Assembly: GCA_000787465.1 (NCBI GenBank)
Contig: JSYX01000437.1
Coordinates: 1-29,578, forward strand
Length of the DNA: 29,578 bases
Direction of reading: 5' to 3'
DNA from: Thermomucor indicae-seudaticae
Lineage: Eukaryota > Mucoromycota > Mucoromycetes > Mucorales > Lichtheimiaceae
The translations under genes were made by a program, and so were the position numbers. Positions 1 to 11,089 of this stretch are shown here, in pieces. Below the pieces are notes generated by a model. It was not told the origin of the DNA. It was given only the letters and a program-made list of their open reading frames with translations, and ran no database searches. The first letter of the stretch is position 1. Each line of letters opens with the position of its first letter.

Positions 1-210
1 TTCTGATTTCTCTTTTCCGTAAATCGTTTTATTTTCTCTGCGCAAAATCTTTTGTACATTACTGCAAATTTTAAAGAATAAAGCTGTACTGTGCATCTGT
101 CTGCATCTGCAATGATTTGGTTCCTCAGCCCGCTGTTTCACTTTTTTTCTTTCCCCTCTGTCATTTGTCGTGCGGGGTTACTTCTTCTCTCTTTGAGCTA
201 AACGGTTATA

Positions 211-2035
211 ATGTCGGCTACGGCGTCGTCTCCTGATTCGGAAGACAACTCTCCTTTTGATGCTGACAGTCGAGGCCGTCGACGATCGACAAGAGGAGAG
301 ATCACGGCTCACATTGCGCAACTTGCACACGGGACACCCCGCCAGCAGGCCGCTGTGGAGGAGCTTGAAGAAGAGTTTTGCGTGTCACTAGAAAAATTGA
401 ATGCCCTGGTTCTTGGATTCGAAGAAGAAATGCAGGCGGGTCTCGCAGATGATTCGCACGCGCAATCAGCTTTCCGCACCAGCGATCTTAAAATGATCCC
501 TTCTTACGTAACAGGTACCTTCTGACGAACTAAGAGAGGCAAACCAAAAAGAAAGAAAATGGGGAATCGCTTAACCGACACCTCAAGTCTTTTTTCTTGC
601 TTTCAGGATACCCAACCGGCAACGAGAAAGGAACTTATTTGGCTCTGGAAATCAGTGGTGTGGACATTTATGTGTGTCAAGTGAAGCTCAAGGGTGAAGG
701 AGGAAAGTTGGACATCAACCAATATCAATACGAAATACCCGATGATCTGACGGCTGGCAACGATATTCGCGTCCTCATTGATTACGTGGCAGATTGCGTT
801 GCCGATTTTCAAATGCGAGTATCCAGTCAATCAAGTCAGCAGAAGGAGCATCAGACGTACTCCATGGCAATCAGTCTCGGCTTTGCCGTGCGACAGACAG
901 GTCTCGATCGCGGAACCATCATTGCTCTCGAACACGGCTTTGAATATCCAAATGTGATTGGATGCGATGTGGTTGACCTGTTCCATTCACGTTTCGAAGC
1001 AAAAGGACTCAATGTCAGGATCGTTGCTCTTGCGAACGGTAAAAACGTCTTGCTCGGTGGTGGCATGAATGATGGTGGCACAAACACTTACAAGTTCGTT
1101 ATTAGACGCCGTATGCACACTACTTGCGCATGCATATCAACACCCTTCCACACGCATCGGCATTGTTCACAGCACAGGCACTAACTGTGCATATTACGAC
1201 AAAGTCTGCAACATGACTAAATTTCTGGCTCAGCATCACAATGATAATGACTTCTCGCCCACTGACACAGACATGATCATCAACACCGAATGGTGCAACT
1301 TTGGTGGCTCGAAACAATATTTACCAATGACAAGATTCGATCACCTTGTGGACGATGAAAGTAATAATCGCGGTATACACATTTTTGAGAAAATGACGAC
1401 AGGCATGTACCTGGGAGAAATTGTGCGGCATATTCTGGTCTATCTCGCGGATCGCCAGGTCCTTTCATTTCAAATACCAGCAGCAGACGATGACGAGGAA
1501 GAATGTTGTTTGCTGCGTACGCCGTATCAATTTGACACGAGCTACATGTACGTATGTGAGGCAGATGACGACTGGGAGAACCTCGAGGACACGCGGGTCG
1601 TGCTAGAGGATATGTGCAAAGTCGGGGAGACAACATTAGCTGATCGCGAGATAGTCAAGAAAGTTTGCGAACTTGTCGGTCATCGTGCGGCTGTATTGCT
1701 GGGTGCCAGTATTGCAAGTGTGGTAAAACACATGGTAGAACGTGGAATAGGGTTGGATAGAGCCGGACAAGGCTTCTCCATTGGTAAGCATTTGGAAGTT
1801 TCTGGTAATCTCGATCCATTTTAATAAAAGCACTTTAAAAGCCATCAGCGGTGAAGTGTACAAAGATTATCCATCATTCCATCCTCGAGTATGCGAAACG
1901 CTAAAGGCTCTCATTCCGGACGACGTGTCTGCAAAATTATCTGTCGGCATTGTAGAATATTCGCGAATTGTTGGTGCTGCGATTGTTGCTATGATGGCTG
2001 AGAAAATGGATCAACAAGACGTGGAAATGCTCTAG
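211..2035 (+). CDS. Hexokinase-like protein with degenerate active-site motifs
   Basis: Four exons, 211-514, 607-1038, 1106-1783 and 1842-2035, give 535 aa with GT-AG introns of 92, 67 and 58 nt. Hexokinase landmarks occur in order: MIPSYVTG near residue 96, then YPTGNEKGTYLALE, VRQT, VALAND (Asn245-Asp246, rebuilt across intron 2), STGTNCAY, NTEW and FEKMTTGMYLGE. Intron 2 must be removed or the catalytic Asp is lost. The family phosphate-1 motif DLGGTNLR reads EISGVDIY (116-123), and the sugar-binding GFTFSFP segment reads AISLGFA, with Gly193 where yeast Hxk2 has Ser158. The base Asp and sugar-contact Asn/Glu remain. The N-terminal ~95 residues are an acidic extension. Fungi have atypical hexokinases (XprF/HxkC type) that regulate rather than phosphorylate, so a regulatory or weakly active protein is my inference. 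It converges on RPL26. Confidence 0.88.
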
Positions 2036-2247
2036 GATCGCAAACGTCATCACAGCTTTACGATAAACCGCAAATCTTCATTCATTATCGCAGTTGTTCG
2101 TTATTCCTAGTTCCTCATCTTCACTTTATGACTTGTGCAAACATCATGCTTTCCAAAGTATATATGACTGTCGTTTGTATTGAGTTTTTATGCAATTGCT
2201 GTTGCCCGAATGTCGAAGGTTTATTGCGTTCACTGGTTTAAAAATAT

Positions 2248-2881
2248 TTACTGCGATGCTGTTAAATGAATTGCGGTAAAGCACATTCCCAAGTTTACTA
2301 ACCTGCTCCATAGCTTCGGTCTTGGCTTTTGAACGATCCTTGCGATCCAGAATAGCCTGTCGGCTCTTATCAAGCTTCAGCTTGGTGATGACAACGTTCG
2401 ATGGGTGAATGCCAATAGGAACGGAAGCACCTAAAATAATTGTTACCGATTGTACGACAGGAACAGAGAAAAGGAGTATTACCGTTGACTTTTTCGCGGT
2501 TGACGCGTTCAATGTGAATAACCCACTTTTTGCGGTACACCTGGACGACCTTGCCCTCCCGGCCTTTGAATGAGCCACGAACGACCATAACTTCGTCGTC
2601 TTTGCGAACAGGAATGGAGCGGGTCTGAAGTAACCAAGTGTAAGTTCGGCTTATCCACTAACTTTCCGTAATCGAATTAACTTGCATTGTATTTCTCACG
2701 CAGCTCTTTGGACAACGGTGAGCTCATAATCTTGCGACGAATGTGCGATGGAGCAGTAAAGTGGGCCTTTCTGCTCTTGCGGCGCGAGGAGCTGACATCT
2801 ATCCATCCGTTCGCTTAATCGCTACATCCATCCATTCTTTCCAAAGGCGGGTGGAGAAGGCTCACCAGCACTGAACTTCAT
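2248..2881 (-). CDS. RPL26: 60S ribosomal protein L26 (uL24)
   Basis: Exons from 5' to 3' are 2866-2881, 2686-2798, 2483-2624, 2303-2430 and 2248-2250, giving 133 aa. The protein is an evident uL24: it begins [19 protein letters not shown], continues with [20 protein letters not shown] and [20 protein letters not shown] (the KOW-type core), and ends KTEAMEQ. uL24 binds 23S/28S-type rRNA near the exit tunnel of the large subunit. The first exon encodes only MKFSA, typical of ribosomal protein genes. Intron 2 has a GC donor (GCAAGT at 2685-2680) and joins KYN to [12 protein letters not shown] exactly as in homologues. After MEQ a GTTAGT donor at 2302 and an acceptor ending at 2251 would leave a last exon holding only TAA; without that splice the frame reads on 53 codons to 2144. 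The MFS gene ends 86 bp upstream on the same strand. Confidence 0.95.
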
Positions 2882-2967
2882 GATATGCGGGCTGCAAAGA
2901 GGGAGGATGTATACGATGGGGACCACCTCCAAAGGAAGCACTACTTGAAAGTCCGGTCAAAAATGCT

Positions 2968-5110
2968 TTATTCCTCATTTGCGTTATTATCGTCCTCTAA
3001 TACAATATGTCTTGGTATTCTTTTAGGTCTCATACATAAAGAGGCAGCAAAAGCCAGTGCACCAAATACAGCTACTGAAGTAAAGACCCATTTTAAAGAG
3101 GAAGCATAAGCGCGGGTCACCCGGACCCGGAGTTCAGGAGAAATCCGGTGCAAGAAATCAGGACTCCTTTGAGCCTCTTTGATCTCGGACTTGGTAAGCC
3201 CAATGCCTTGAAGATACACGGCCAAGGTGTTGTTGAAAATGGCACCGCCTATGGCTATACCAGCAGCGAATCCGAAGTAGCCAAAGAACGAAACCAGAGA
3301 GATGGCAGACGCAAGGCTGGATTTTCTTGTCAGCTTTGCTAGAGACAAATAAATGAAAAAAAAGGCTTACTCTTCTTTGTTCGCGTTTGCTTGAGCAGCG
3401 ACATAGACACTAAACGAAGAAAAGTAAGGTGGGCGTGGAGAGTGCAGTTGCATGCGTTAACATACCTCTGTATGCACATGCCGTTACCGATACCGGTGAT
3501 CATCAGGATAAATACTTGCTCAACAAGTGGCGTGGACAGGGATAAAATGGATTGAAGACCACCACCTACAGCGACAAAAGCTGTACCGATCCAAAACAGA
3601 AACTGGTATCTGCCCGTCTTGCTGATAATGTACCCAGCTAGGATGCTTACTGCATCGAGCAGTAAAAGAAAGGGTAAGATTTGGACGCCGGCCATGGTAG
3701 GCGAGTCGCCGTGCGCCACTTGGAAATAGATTGGCAAATAGTAGACGTCAATGAACATGGCAATGCATACAAACGTATTCATGACATAGAGCGCCACATT
3801 GTTCCTTCTTTTAAAAAGATGCAGGACCAGAATCGGATCCAGGCTGATCCGCCAACAAACGAGGACCGTAGCCGCAACCAGGACACAGCATGCGGCATAA
3901 AGAGCAGGAATCACCGGACTGCTCCATGGATATCGAACACCACCCCATTGGGTTGCCAGTAGAAAGCAGGCGAGGGCTGAAACAAACAGAAGTGAGCCCA
4001 GAAAATCGATCCGCTTCACCTTGTCCTTCCAGGAATAATAATCTTCGTCACTACTATTACTATTACTGAGCTTTGTGGCTCGTGGCAGGTTCGGATGAAG
4101 GAATAGAACAAGGACGGCAATGGAAAAGAGGCCAATGGGAATATTGATGTAAAAGATCCATCGCCATGATACCTTTTCGGCCAGGATGCCTCCCAGAAGG
4201 GGTCCTGCAGCAGATCCTGTAGCCCAACAGAGCGCCACTATCCCCTATATCGATCTCATTGAGAAAAATTGCAGTGACAACCCCCACCGATTACGTGTGT
4301 ACGTACCTGATACTTGCCCCGGGAACGAAGCGGAACAATGTCGCCAATGGTGATCATTACCAGTGGAGCGATACCTGCTGCACCAAGACCTTGGACACCT
4401 ACGTACAGTAATTAATAAAGGAGATGTCAATTAAGGAAAGCTACATAATCTCACCTCTCATAGCGCAGAGGGTGGTCATGTTGTTGGCAGCACCGCACAC
4501 GGCACCTAATGAACAGTCAATATTTGTATCAATTCATCCTCTTTTACCAAAGACATACTTGCGGTAACGAATATAAGAATGGATACCAAAAGAATTATTT
4601 TTCGTCCAAATACATCAGATAACTGTACTCGACATAGTCAATGAAGGAGTGTGTATTTCTTTGAGCTGTCTCGAACTTGCCTTGCCAAACAGAGGTTGGA
4701 ACGATGTCATTGGTAGAATATATGCGATGCCCACCCATTCAATGTCATTTAAAGCCGAAAAACTGTTTGCAATCACGGGTAATGCCGTGGATACTATATG
4801 CAGAACTAAGCACAGATTCCCCTCTTTCCTTTTTCTTTTACTTGCCAACACTTTGCTCAAAGGATACTAAAAGTAGACTAAAGAAAAGACTGGAAAATGC
4901 ACTCCTTCTAGTGTTCTCGGCCTACCACTAACATACTGGCAATCTTTTTCTTTACCTGACCATAATAAAGAACAAGGCGGGACCTCTTGGAAAATGATAT
5001 GGATGTGAATCATTACGGCTACTGCTCTCGGATGATGAAACACTGTTTCGATCTGTCTTTGTATTATCAATGGTTCGTGAACTTGTCGGTAAATCATATG
5101 GCTCAGTCAT
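2968..5110 (-). CDS. DHA2-type MFS drug:H+ antiporter (14-TM family)
   Basis: Nine exons, 5' to 3': 4956-5110, 4846-4889, 4681-4793, 4559-4622, 4455-4505, 4307-4398, 3466-4244, 3371-3409 and 2968-3316, giving 561 aa, normal for the family. A polar Ser-rich N-terminal tail (about 40 aa) precedes TM1, SLFFSLLLVSFEQSVVSTAL, which matches the family LDQTIVSTALP motif. Then follow QPLFGK, LSDVFGRK (loop 2-3 motif A), GVQGLGAAGIAPLV, ATGSAAGPLLGG (antiporter motif C), WRWIFYINIPIGL, many hydrophobic helices and GIGNGMCIQSVYVAAQ. The family exports drugs, toxins or amino acids across plasma or vacuolar membranes; the substrate cannot be told here. Introns 2 and 3 have GC donors (GCAAGT); each is forced by frame and conserved motif. 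No neighbour suggests a secondary-metabolite cluster. Confidence 0.92.
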
Positions 5111-5599
5111 TATTATTATTATTGGTTAGTTAGATCAAAGTAAAGAAAAGAAGAGACAGAGTAAGAAGGAGCAAGCTGAAACAGGGAAAAAAGTGTTTCG
5201 TTTGTTTATGATTCCGAACCTCCATGACGACGAACTGAGGCACAAACAACCTCGTCATGCATCTTGTACCGTGGGAACTCCCTGTTCCGATCGGCATCTT
5301 TGTCGGTCCCCTTTTAGGAGAGATCAAATAAAATTTCGGTGCATGCAGTAATATGCGAATCCACTGACGTTCTGCTGCAACTGTGTCCTTGACTGAACTT
5401 TCGGCATTAATCGCATATTGACATGTCATCTACAGTACGTCGCTACGGCTGGATCACTGCATCAAGCGACTTTACGCCAAACCACATAACAATCATGGCA
5501 CCTCAGAGATATAGCACAACAGCATTTACGCGCATGATGTTATTATAGCCCTTTGGGTGGCAACCATCTAATGTTTGGTTTATTTGAATAAGCGCTCTC
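5111..5599. other. Intergenic, 5' flank of the MFS gene
   Basis: About 490 bp without a supportable gene. It holds an ATT trinucleotide run just upstream of the MFS start codon (5109-5123) and purine-rich tracts (5145-5195). A 99-codon minus-strand open frame at 5130-5429 has no recognisable motif and looks fortuitous. The promoter of the MFS gene must lie here, but I see no clear TATA element. Confidence 0.5.
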
Positions 5600-6263
5600 T
5601 CAAGCTAAAGTTATAACGCTTTACTGGCCTATGTAGACGAACGCCAAAAGAATTGATTATGTGACAATGCCATTAACGACATCAACCGGGATACGACTAT
5701 AAGACCTGCCCAGTAACCAGAGCACCTTACCATATTGATGTGGGGCATCCATTTATCCAGGGGAATGGGTTTCCGGGGTTCTGCCACATTGTGTCCAATG
5801 TGCGCATAGAGTCACCTGATGCATGGCAGGTCATGGCCTTTACGCATCGTGTGCTATAGTGCAAGCGACTCAGCAAAGTCGATTCGCCAAGGATCACCGC
5901 ATCCTCGATGAGTTTCCAATTGGTAGCAAGGTCCTCACTAACGAGACCGGCACATTACTAGCCCAAGACTTCCCATCTTCACGTCTCAAGCTGATACCCC
6001 AGGACACAGTGGTCTCTTCCAATGACTTCTACGAATTCCAAGCCATTGTGGATCACAAAGGTAATAATGGAAACTACGTTTACAGAGTGCGATGGAGTGG
6101 TCTCGATCCCCATCAAGACACATGGGAACCACCTAATCACTTTACCGATCACAGCATGATCGAAAAGTATTGGCAACGACGTCAACATAATATCAACAAG
6201 CGTCAACAGACCAAGTATCTACGAGGTCTAACAAGCGCAGACGCTCTTAGTGTCGTATCCTAA
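5600..6263 (+). mobile_element. Ty3/gypsy chromovirus remnant: integrase tail with chromodomain
   Basis: An uninterrupted 146-codon frame at 5823-6263 contains the end of a chromovirus integrase: FPIGSKVLTNE, LLAQDFPSSRLKLI, then a chromodomain YEFQAIVDHKG...YVYRVRWSGLDPHQDTWEPP, and IEKYWQRR. Upstream, at about 5602-5700 in the same frame, a stop-broken stretch reads LYWPM*TNAKRIDYV, resembling the integrase zinc-binding domain. Between KVLTNE and LLAQDF the usual SH3-like GPY/F segment is missing, so an internal deletion is likely. Reverse transcriptase, RNase H, protease and LTRs are not visible. Chromodomains of these elements direct integration to marked chromatin. This is a dead fragment; whether the open 3' part is still expressed is unknown. 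Confidence 0.78.
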
Positions 6264-7464
6264 CATCTTGTCATTACCATTTTGGGAAACAGAAGGGACA
6301 GTCCTGGAGAGGTGGTTTGTCAAAACGGGTTGGACTTTTCCAAAGATCCAAGGCTTTCATTTGTGATACTCGCCGAAAACTATCAGGTTCACGTCGAAGG
6401 CCTTGGCAGCAGTTGTGAAGCAATAAAGAGCGAAAGTCGCTCTTCTCTAGCTTGGTAAATGCAGAAGAGGAAGACGACTATGCCACGAACTGGCATCGCA
6501 CCCGTAAAATAACAGCCCATTCGCTTAGTCAACCTAAGAGATTTTTATCAATTCGAAACTGCGTCTTGGAATGCTTCGTTAATCGTGGTCCAAGTGCCAA
6601 ATGACATCTCCATTCCAGACGCAACTTTACTGTATAATAAGGACTCATTGCATCAGCGGACCTTTAATTCTTGAAATCAAGGGGATCTTTTAGTGCTTGC
6701 GCAGGGCAAAGGAAACTAAAAATCTCAGTATAAAGTGCAGTTGGGCTTCTTGTATGTCGGTCGGATCATGAAATCCGGCTCCAGGTTATAGGGTGACCAT
6801 ACCACGAGTATGATAGGATTGCACGTTGTTGTTGCTTTCTTATTAGGGGGAAAGCTTATCAGAGCATAGCCGAGAACATCGTAGACCAACTCCTTCTGTT
6901 GTAAGAAGGAACCGACGAGATACATGTGGGAGCTCTGAGCATTCAATGCACAGTTCCATTAGTGTGAGCAGCATAGCAGCTTGTGCAAAAAAACAGGCAC
7001 GTTTCACAAACAGCGTGGTGCCTGCTGCTTGTTTTTGATCGCCGCATGTTGTCCAAACTCAATCTGCCATATAACAGGATATTGTATGGCAATTATAGAA
7101 ATAAGATGTCGAGAAAAGAGAATTGATGTGAGTGTTAGAGGATAAATAATAAACAGGAATGCTGTATTCGACTCAAAGGAGGGGCTGACAATGCGAAACT
7201 GCTGTGTGTGTACCACTAACCTTAATGGATGCTTTCATTTTTCTTTCTCAGTCCTGTTCCTCGTTTTGTTTTTTTCTGTGCTCAGGTACGACAAACGGGT
7301 TATAGAATCCTTCTTCCCTTTCCGTCCGTCAACTGCCCACATTGTGTCTCGAGACCGAAGCGTCAGACTTAAGCAGCAACTGTTCATCTCTTTATATAGC
7401 AGCAGCATTCTTTCCTTTCCTTCACCCCTCCCTTCCTTTTTCCGTACCATAAATTCTGTTCACC
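6264..7464. other. Gene-poor spacer with one unidentified minus-strand ORF
   Basis: No supportable gene in most of this 1.2-kb stretch. A 73-codon ATG-initiated minus-strand frame at 6725-6946 (contains VGSFLQQKELVYDVLGYALI and WSPYNLEPD) has a protein-like composition and could be a leftover of the neighbouring transposable element, but I do not recognise it. From about 7220 to 7460 the sequence is pyrimidine-rich on the plus strand, as expected just upstream of the RhoGEF start; the ORF crossing it lacks recognisable motifs. No tRNA-like A/B boxes or LTR termini were seen. Confidence 0.45.
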
Positions 7465-10400
7465 ATGTTGTCGGCATCTACCGTCTCATCCGATGCATTT
7501 TCCTCCGGGACTTCAGCATCAACGCCTTTATCGCAATATTCGATCGATTCGACTCCAAAAGCAACCGGAAACCCACTCACGGAACTCATAGAGACAGAAA
7601 AGAATTATATGAAAACACTAAAGATCATAGATAACGTACGTTTCCTGTCGTGGAGTGGTACAACCGAAGCCTTATAGTAGCTCTATCTATTTAGCAACTA
7701 GCTCCTTTGTGGCCTAGCTCTCCAAACTCTGATTTCTCCGAATTGCTTACGTACGTTCATGATATCCTGAAAGCCAACAAGCGATTCTGCGCGGTACGCC
7801 TTGCTCTCTCTATGTGGGTCTTTGATTTATCTGTATTGATTGTTCTCGTATACAGAAATTGGAAAGGATTGCAGCCAATCCACAGACCATCAAGGAACTT
7901 GGCGATGTGCTTATGCAATGGGTACCCCGTTTTCATACAAGGATACTGTTTCAATCCTCTCCTCTGACCACTTTCTTGCTTTAGATCGATGATATGGAAG
8001 TCCCATATGCAAATTTCTCTAGAAGTTTTATCAGCAATCTGAATCAACGCCAAGATATCCTTTCGAATCCACGCATTCGACAATTGCTTTCGGTATTGCT
8101 TCTTAGATTGAACTGACTGGGTGATTTATGGCTTACAAGAAGCTATCCAGGACTTGTCATCGAACCATTCGTATGAAATCACACTAGAATCTTTATTCAA
8201 TGCACCAGTACAACAGTTAAAGTACTACAAAGTTTTATACGGCGTAAGTTTTCCGAGCGAATTGCGCGTAATCATGACAAAGTATTCATATGAAAATCAG
8301 CGTCTTTTGGACAGTGCTGAACCGGGACGTGCAGACCACAAACTCTTGGTGAGAGCCAACAAACGCATCGACACGGTCATGCTTATGGCACAGAAGAACA
8401 TGGGTAAATCCCTGACGTCCCCTCGGTCACACTCGAAGGCATTACCTGTCGTCACGCCTATCCAGACAGGCATAAGTGAAATGCGCCTGGATAATAGCGA
8501 CTCTGAGTTGGCTGAATTCGAACGAAAACTGGATCGCTCCGAAGTGGTTGATCTCTTTACTGGCACTCCCACGGTTTGTTGTTTCTGCTGCCATCGCTGT
8601 ATGATCTATTAGTAACACAGGGTCATTCAATCCACATAGTCCTTTACAACACGATTGGCAACATTTGGAGCTTCCGTCCTCTTGCGAGATAACTTTGTTC
8701 TGCTGCCTGAAGATACACATTTTGCAGTGCCCGTTCGGACCCACTTGATCTTGACGAACGAATGTCTCATCATATCTGAGCGAGTGGGTAATGCGTATAA
8801 GCTCTTATTTCCGCCGATCGCGGTGAAAGACGTTACTGTCAAATCAAAGATGTTGGATCGTGAGTTGATCGGAGAGTATCTCTTGGAGTTCACGGTCATG
8901 GAGAAGAAGCACTTGACGATACGTGCCGACAGTAAAGAGATCAGAAACAGCTGGGTCGGCGTCGATAGTCGATCGCCCAGTTCCGTGACCCTTGCCCCAA
9001 GACCCTTGAGAGAAGTTGCAAAGAAGCATGGTGGTTCAGATGTTATTACCGAGGGCTCGAACAAAGTAAGCGCGGACGAGGAGGAGGACAACAAATCCAA
9101 GGCTGGTAGGAAGAGTGTTTTACGCGAACAAGATTTCTTCTCGTATTATACGGACCAGTCGGGCGAAATATCGCCCCTTTCTTCAGACGAGTCTGACGCA
9201 GAAGACTCGTTCCTGGGCAAGTTCCAAAGCACGTTGGCATCATCCGCACCAACGCTGCCACCCAAGGATAACAATCTGGGTTCGAATGAGAAAACCTTGC
9301 CTGCACCACCTCCCCCGCCTAAAAAGGAACCTGCAAAGCCAGTTTATGGCGACCTTTTACCACCGCTGCCAACCATGGACCATCGATTGTCGCCGCGGTC
9401 ACCAAGCCCGTCGCCATCAATCAGCACCCACGGATCGGATGATTCTATCGCAGGACCCGCCAGACCGGTGTCACCCAGGACCATAGAAATAAGCCACGTG
9501 GTTGCACCAGTTGCTATGCAAGCGATAACTCAGCAGAATGAATACTTGACAGATCCGCAGCCAGCGACGACCAACGGCGGACAGAGTGCTGGGGCACGAG
9601 CAGATGCATCCAACAAACCGCTACCAAGAACGTCCTCCTCCGGTCGAGGCACAGAAAGTCCCTCAAATATGCCAATGCCTCGTGGCAGCTCGTTTCCCCA
9701 ACAGTCTTCTCACCAGGCTCAGAAGGCACTTCCTCAGCATCCTCCGTCTGTTCAGCCACCCATGCATCAACAGCAGCAGCAGCAGCAATGGCATGCCCAA
9801 GCTCCGCCACCGCCACACCACGCGAACGCTGCCAGTTTGCCGCCGCCGCGACCTTTGTATGCTGGCAGTAGCCGTTCTCCAAGCCCGGGTCTTCCTCCTT
9901 CGCCTGGATACGCGCACCAGGATCCGATGCGACAAGCGTCATCTAGCTATCTCAATGTTTCGCCGCAGTTGCGACCTCATGGTTCCATGGAGGATCTCAG
10001 TTCGCCTCCACGTAGTGTAAGTCTTGTGAGCAGATTAGGAGAGGAAGAGATTGAAAGGAAAAGACTTAAATCCGTCTCGGTATTAGCCTACGCCACGAAT
10101 GATTAACGGACAGGCGAACGGTATCCGTCAGGTGTTGTATAGCAACGGTCAATGTGAAGTGTTCCGGTGGAAGGCCGAGTCATGGTATGCTGTCGAAGGC
10201 CAATGTCTCTTGCAAGTGCGACAAACGTACAGCAACCGAGCCTGTGTTGCGATCCAGTTGCAGAATACGGGCCAACTGTATTTAAATGCTTGGATCTTGC
10301 CCAACACTGAGATCGCGCATGCTTCGCCTACGGATGTCAGTTTATCTGTGTACATGGGAGCATCTCAAAAGGAAAACTATCTTGTGCATTTCCAGTCTCC

Positions 10401-10902
10401 AGCGGACGCCGCGGCGCTTTATCAAGTTTTGCAACGGACACATCAGGAGGCTATCCGAATGCAGAGCAATGAACAACAAGGCTCATTGCGAGGCGCGCCA
10501 CCGTTTCTGACGACGGATGCTGCCTTGGATGATGCTGAAGAAACAAGAGCAGAGGAGCAGGTTCCGCAGACATTACGACTGGTGATGCAATGCAAGTGCA
10601 AACTGTTTGTACAAAATGAGCATTCCAACTGGAGCAGTTTTGGTAGCGTGACCATGAAGATTTCCCAGCAACTACCGAGCAAAAAGATGCATATTGAAAT
10701 GGAGAATGGCAAAGGAAAGCTCGTCAGTGCCACGGTGCAAAGTCGGAACGTGGAGAGAATCAGTTCAAAGCGTATCACGTTCTTATTGATCAATGAACGA
10801 GAACGGACAAGTATGGTGTACATGGTTCGGATCAAGGAGGAAGAAACTGGTCACAAGATTTACGAGTATCTAAAGACGAAGAACATGGAAAATGGCTGGT
10901 AG
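7465..10902 (+). CDS. Rho guanine nucleotide exchange factor (DH-PH plus C-terminal PH-like domains)
   Basis: Seven exons, 7465-7635, 7695-7793, 7856-7921, 7985-8092, 8151-8573, 8640-10016 and 10087-10902, give 1019 aa; all introns are phase 0. The start has a CACCATG context. The DH domain (about residues 35-235) starts NPLTELIETEKNYMKTLKII and includes LFNAPVQQLKYYKVLYG; it activates Rho-type GTPases. A PH domain follows (about 290-395, from TTRLATFGASVLLRDNFVLL). Residues 440-745 are Pro/Ser/Gln-rich with a poly-Gln run. The C-terminus (about 755-1015) has two beta-rich blocks, from VLYSNGQCEVFRW and from TLRLVMQCKCKLFVQNE, resembling PH/RanBP1-type folds. The apparent stop at 10104 is removed by a GTAAGT...TTAG intron (10017-10086). 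A possible 39-nt in-frame intron, 8244-8282, was left coding. It converges on the Zn2Cys6 gene. Confidence 0.88.
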
Positions 10903-11089
10903 AACAAAAACACAATTTTTGATACCAACATCAATTTCTTTTGCTTGCATCTTCTTCCATAGACCAATTCTACGTTGTCTTTTTGCTTTTTTACTCTTGC
11001 ATAGTTATTATTATTATCCCCACATACACGCATGTACTTAATTGAACGCGTCCTCTTTAGCATAATGTATCCCTCCCTTGTTGCCTGAG

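Noticed and set aside
1039..1105. Apparent loss of the catalytic Asp of the hexokinase (frame reads VALANGKN)
   Set aside because: A 67-nt GT-AG intron here restores VALAND and joins the two frames.
4506..4560. A further GC-AG intron in the MFS gene at ACC|GCAAGT
   Set aside because: The GTATGT donor four bases later is canonical and gives the correct phase for AVCGAANN; the GC donor does not.
7191..7634. 147-codon plus-strand ORF overlapping the RhoGEF start
   Set aside because: It crosses the pyrimidine-rich leader, giving Phe/Ser/Leu-rich low-complexity sequence, and is out of frame with the DH domain.
8244..8282. 39-nt intron in the DH domain
   Set aside because: It is in frame, has no stop and is shorter than any other intron in the confident models; left as coding, though GTAAGT is a perfect donor.
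10017..10106. RhoGEF split into two genes by a stop at 10104
   Set aside because: A 70-nt GTAAGT...TTAG intron in phase 0 removes the stop and joins the two long frames.
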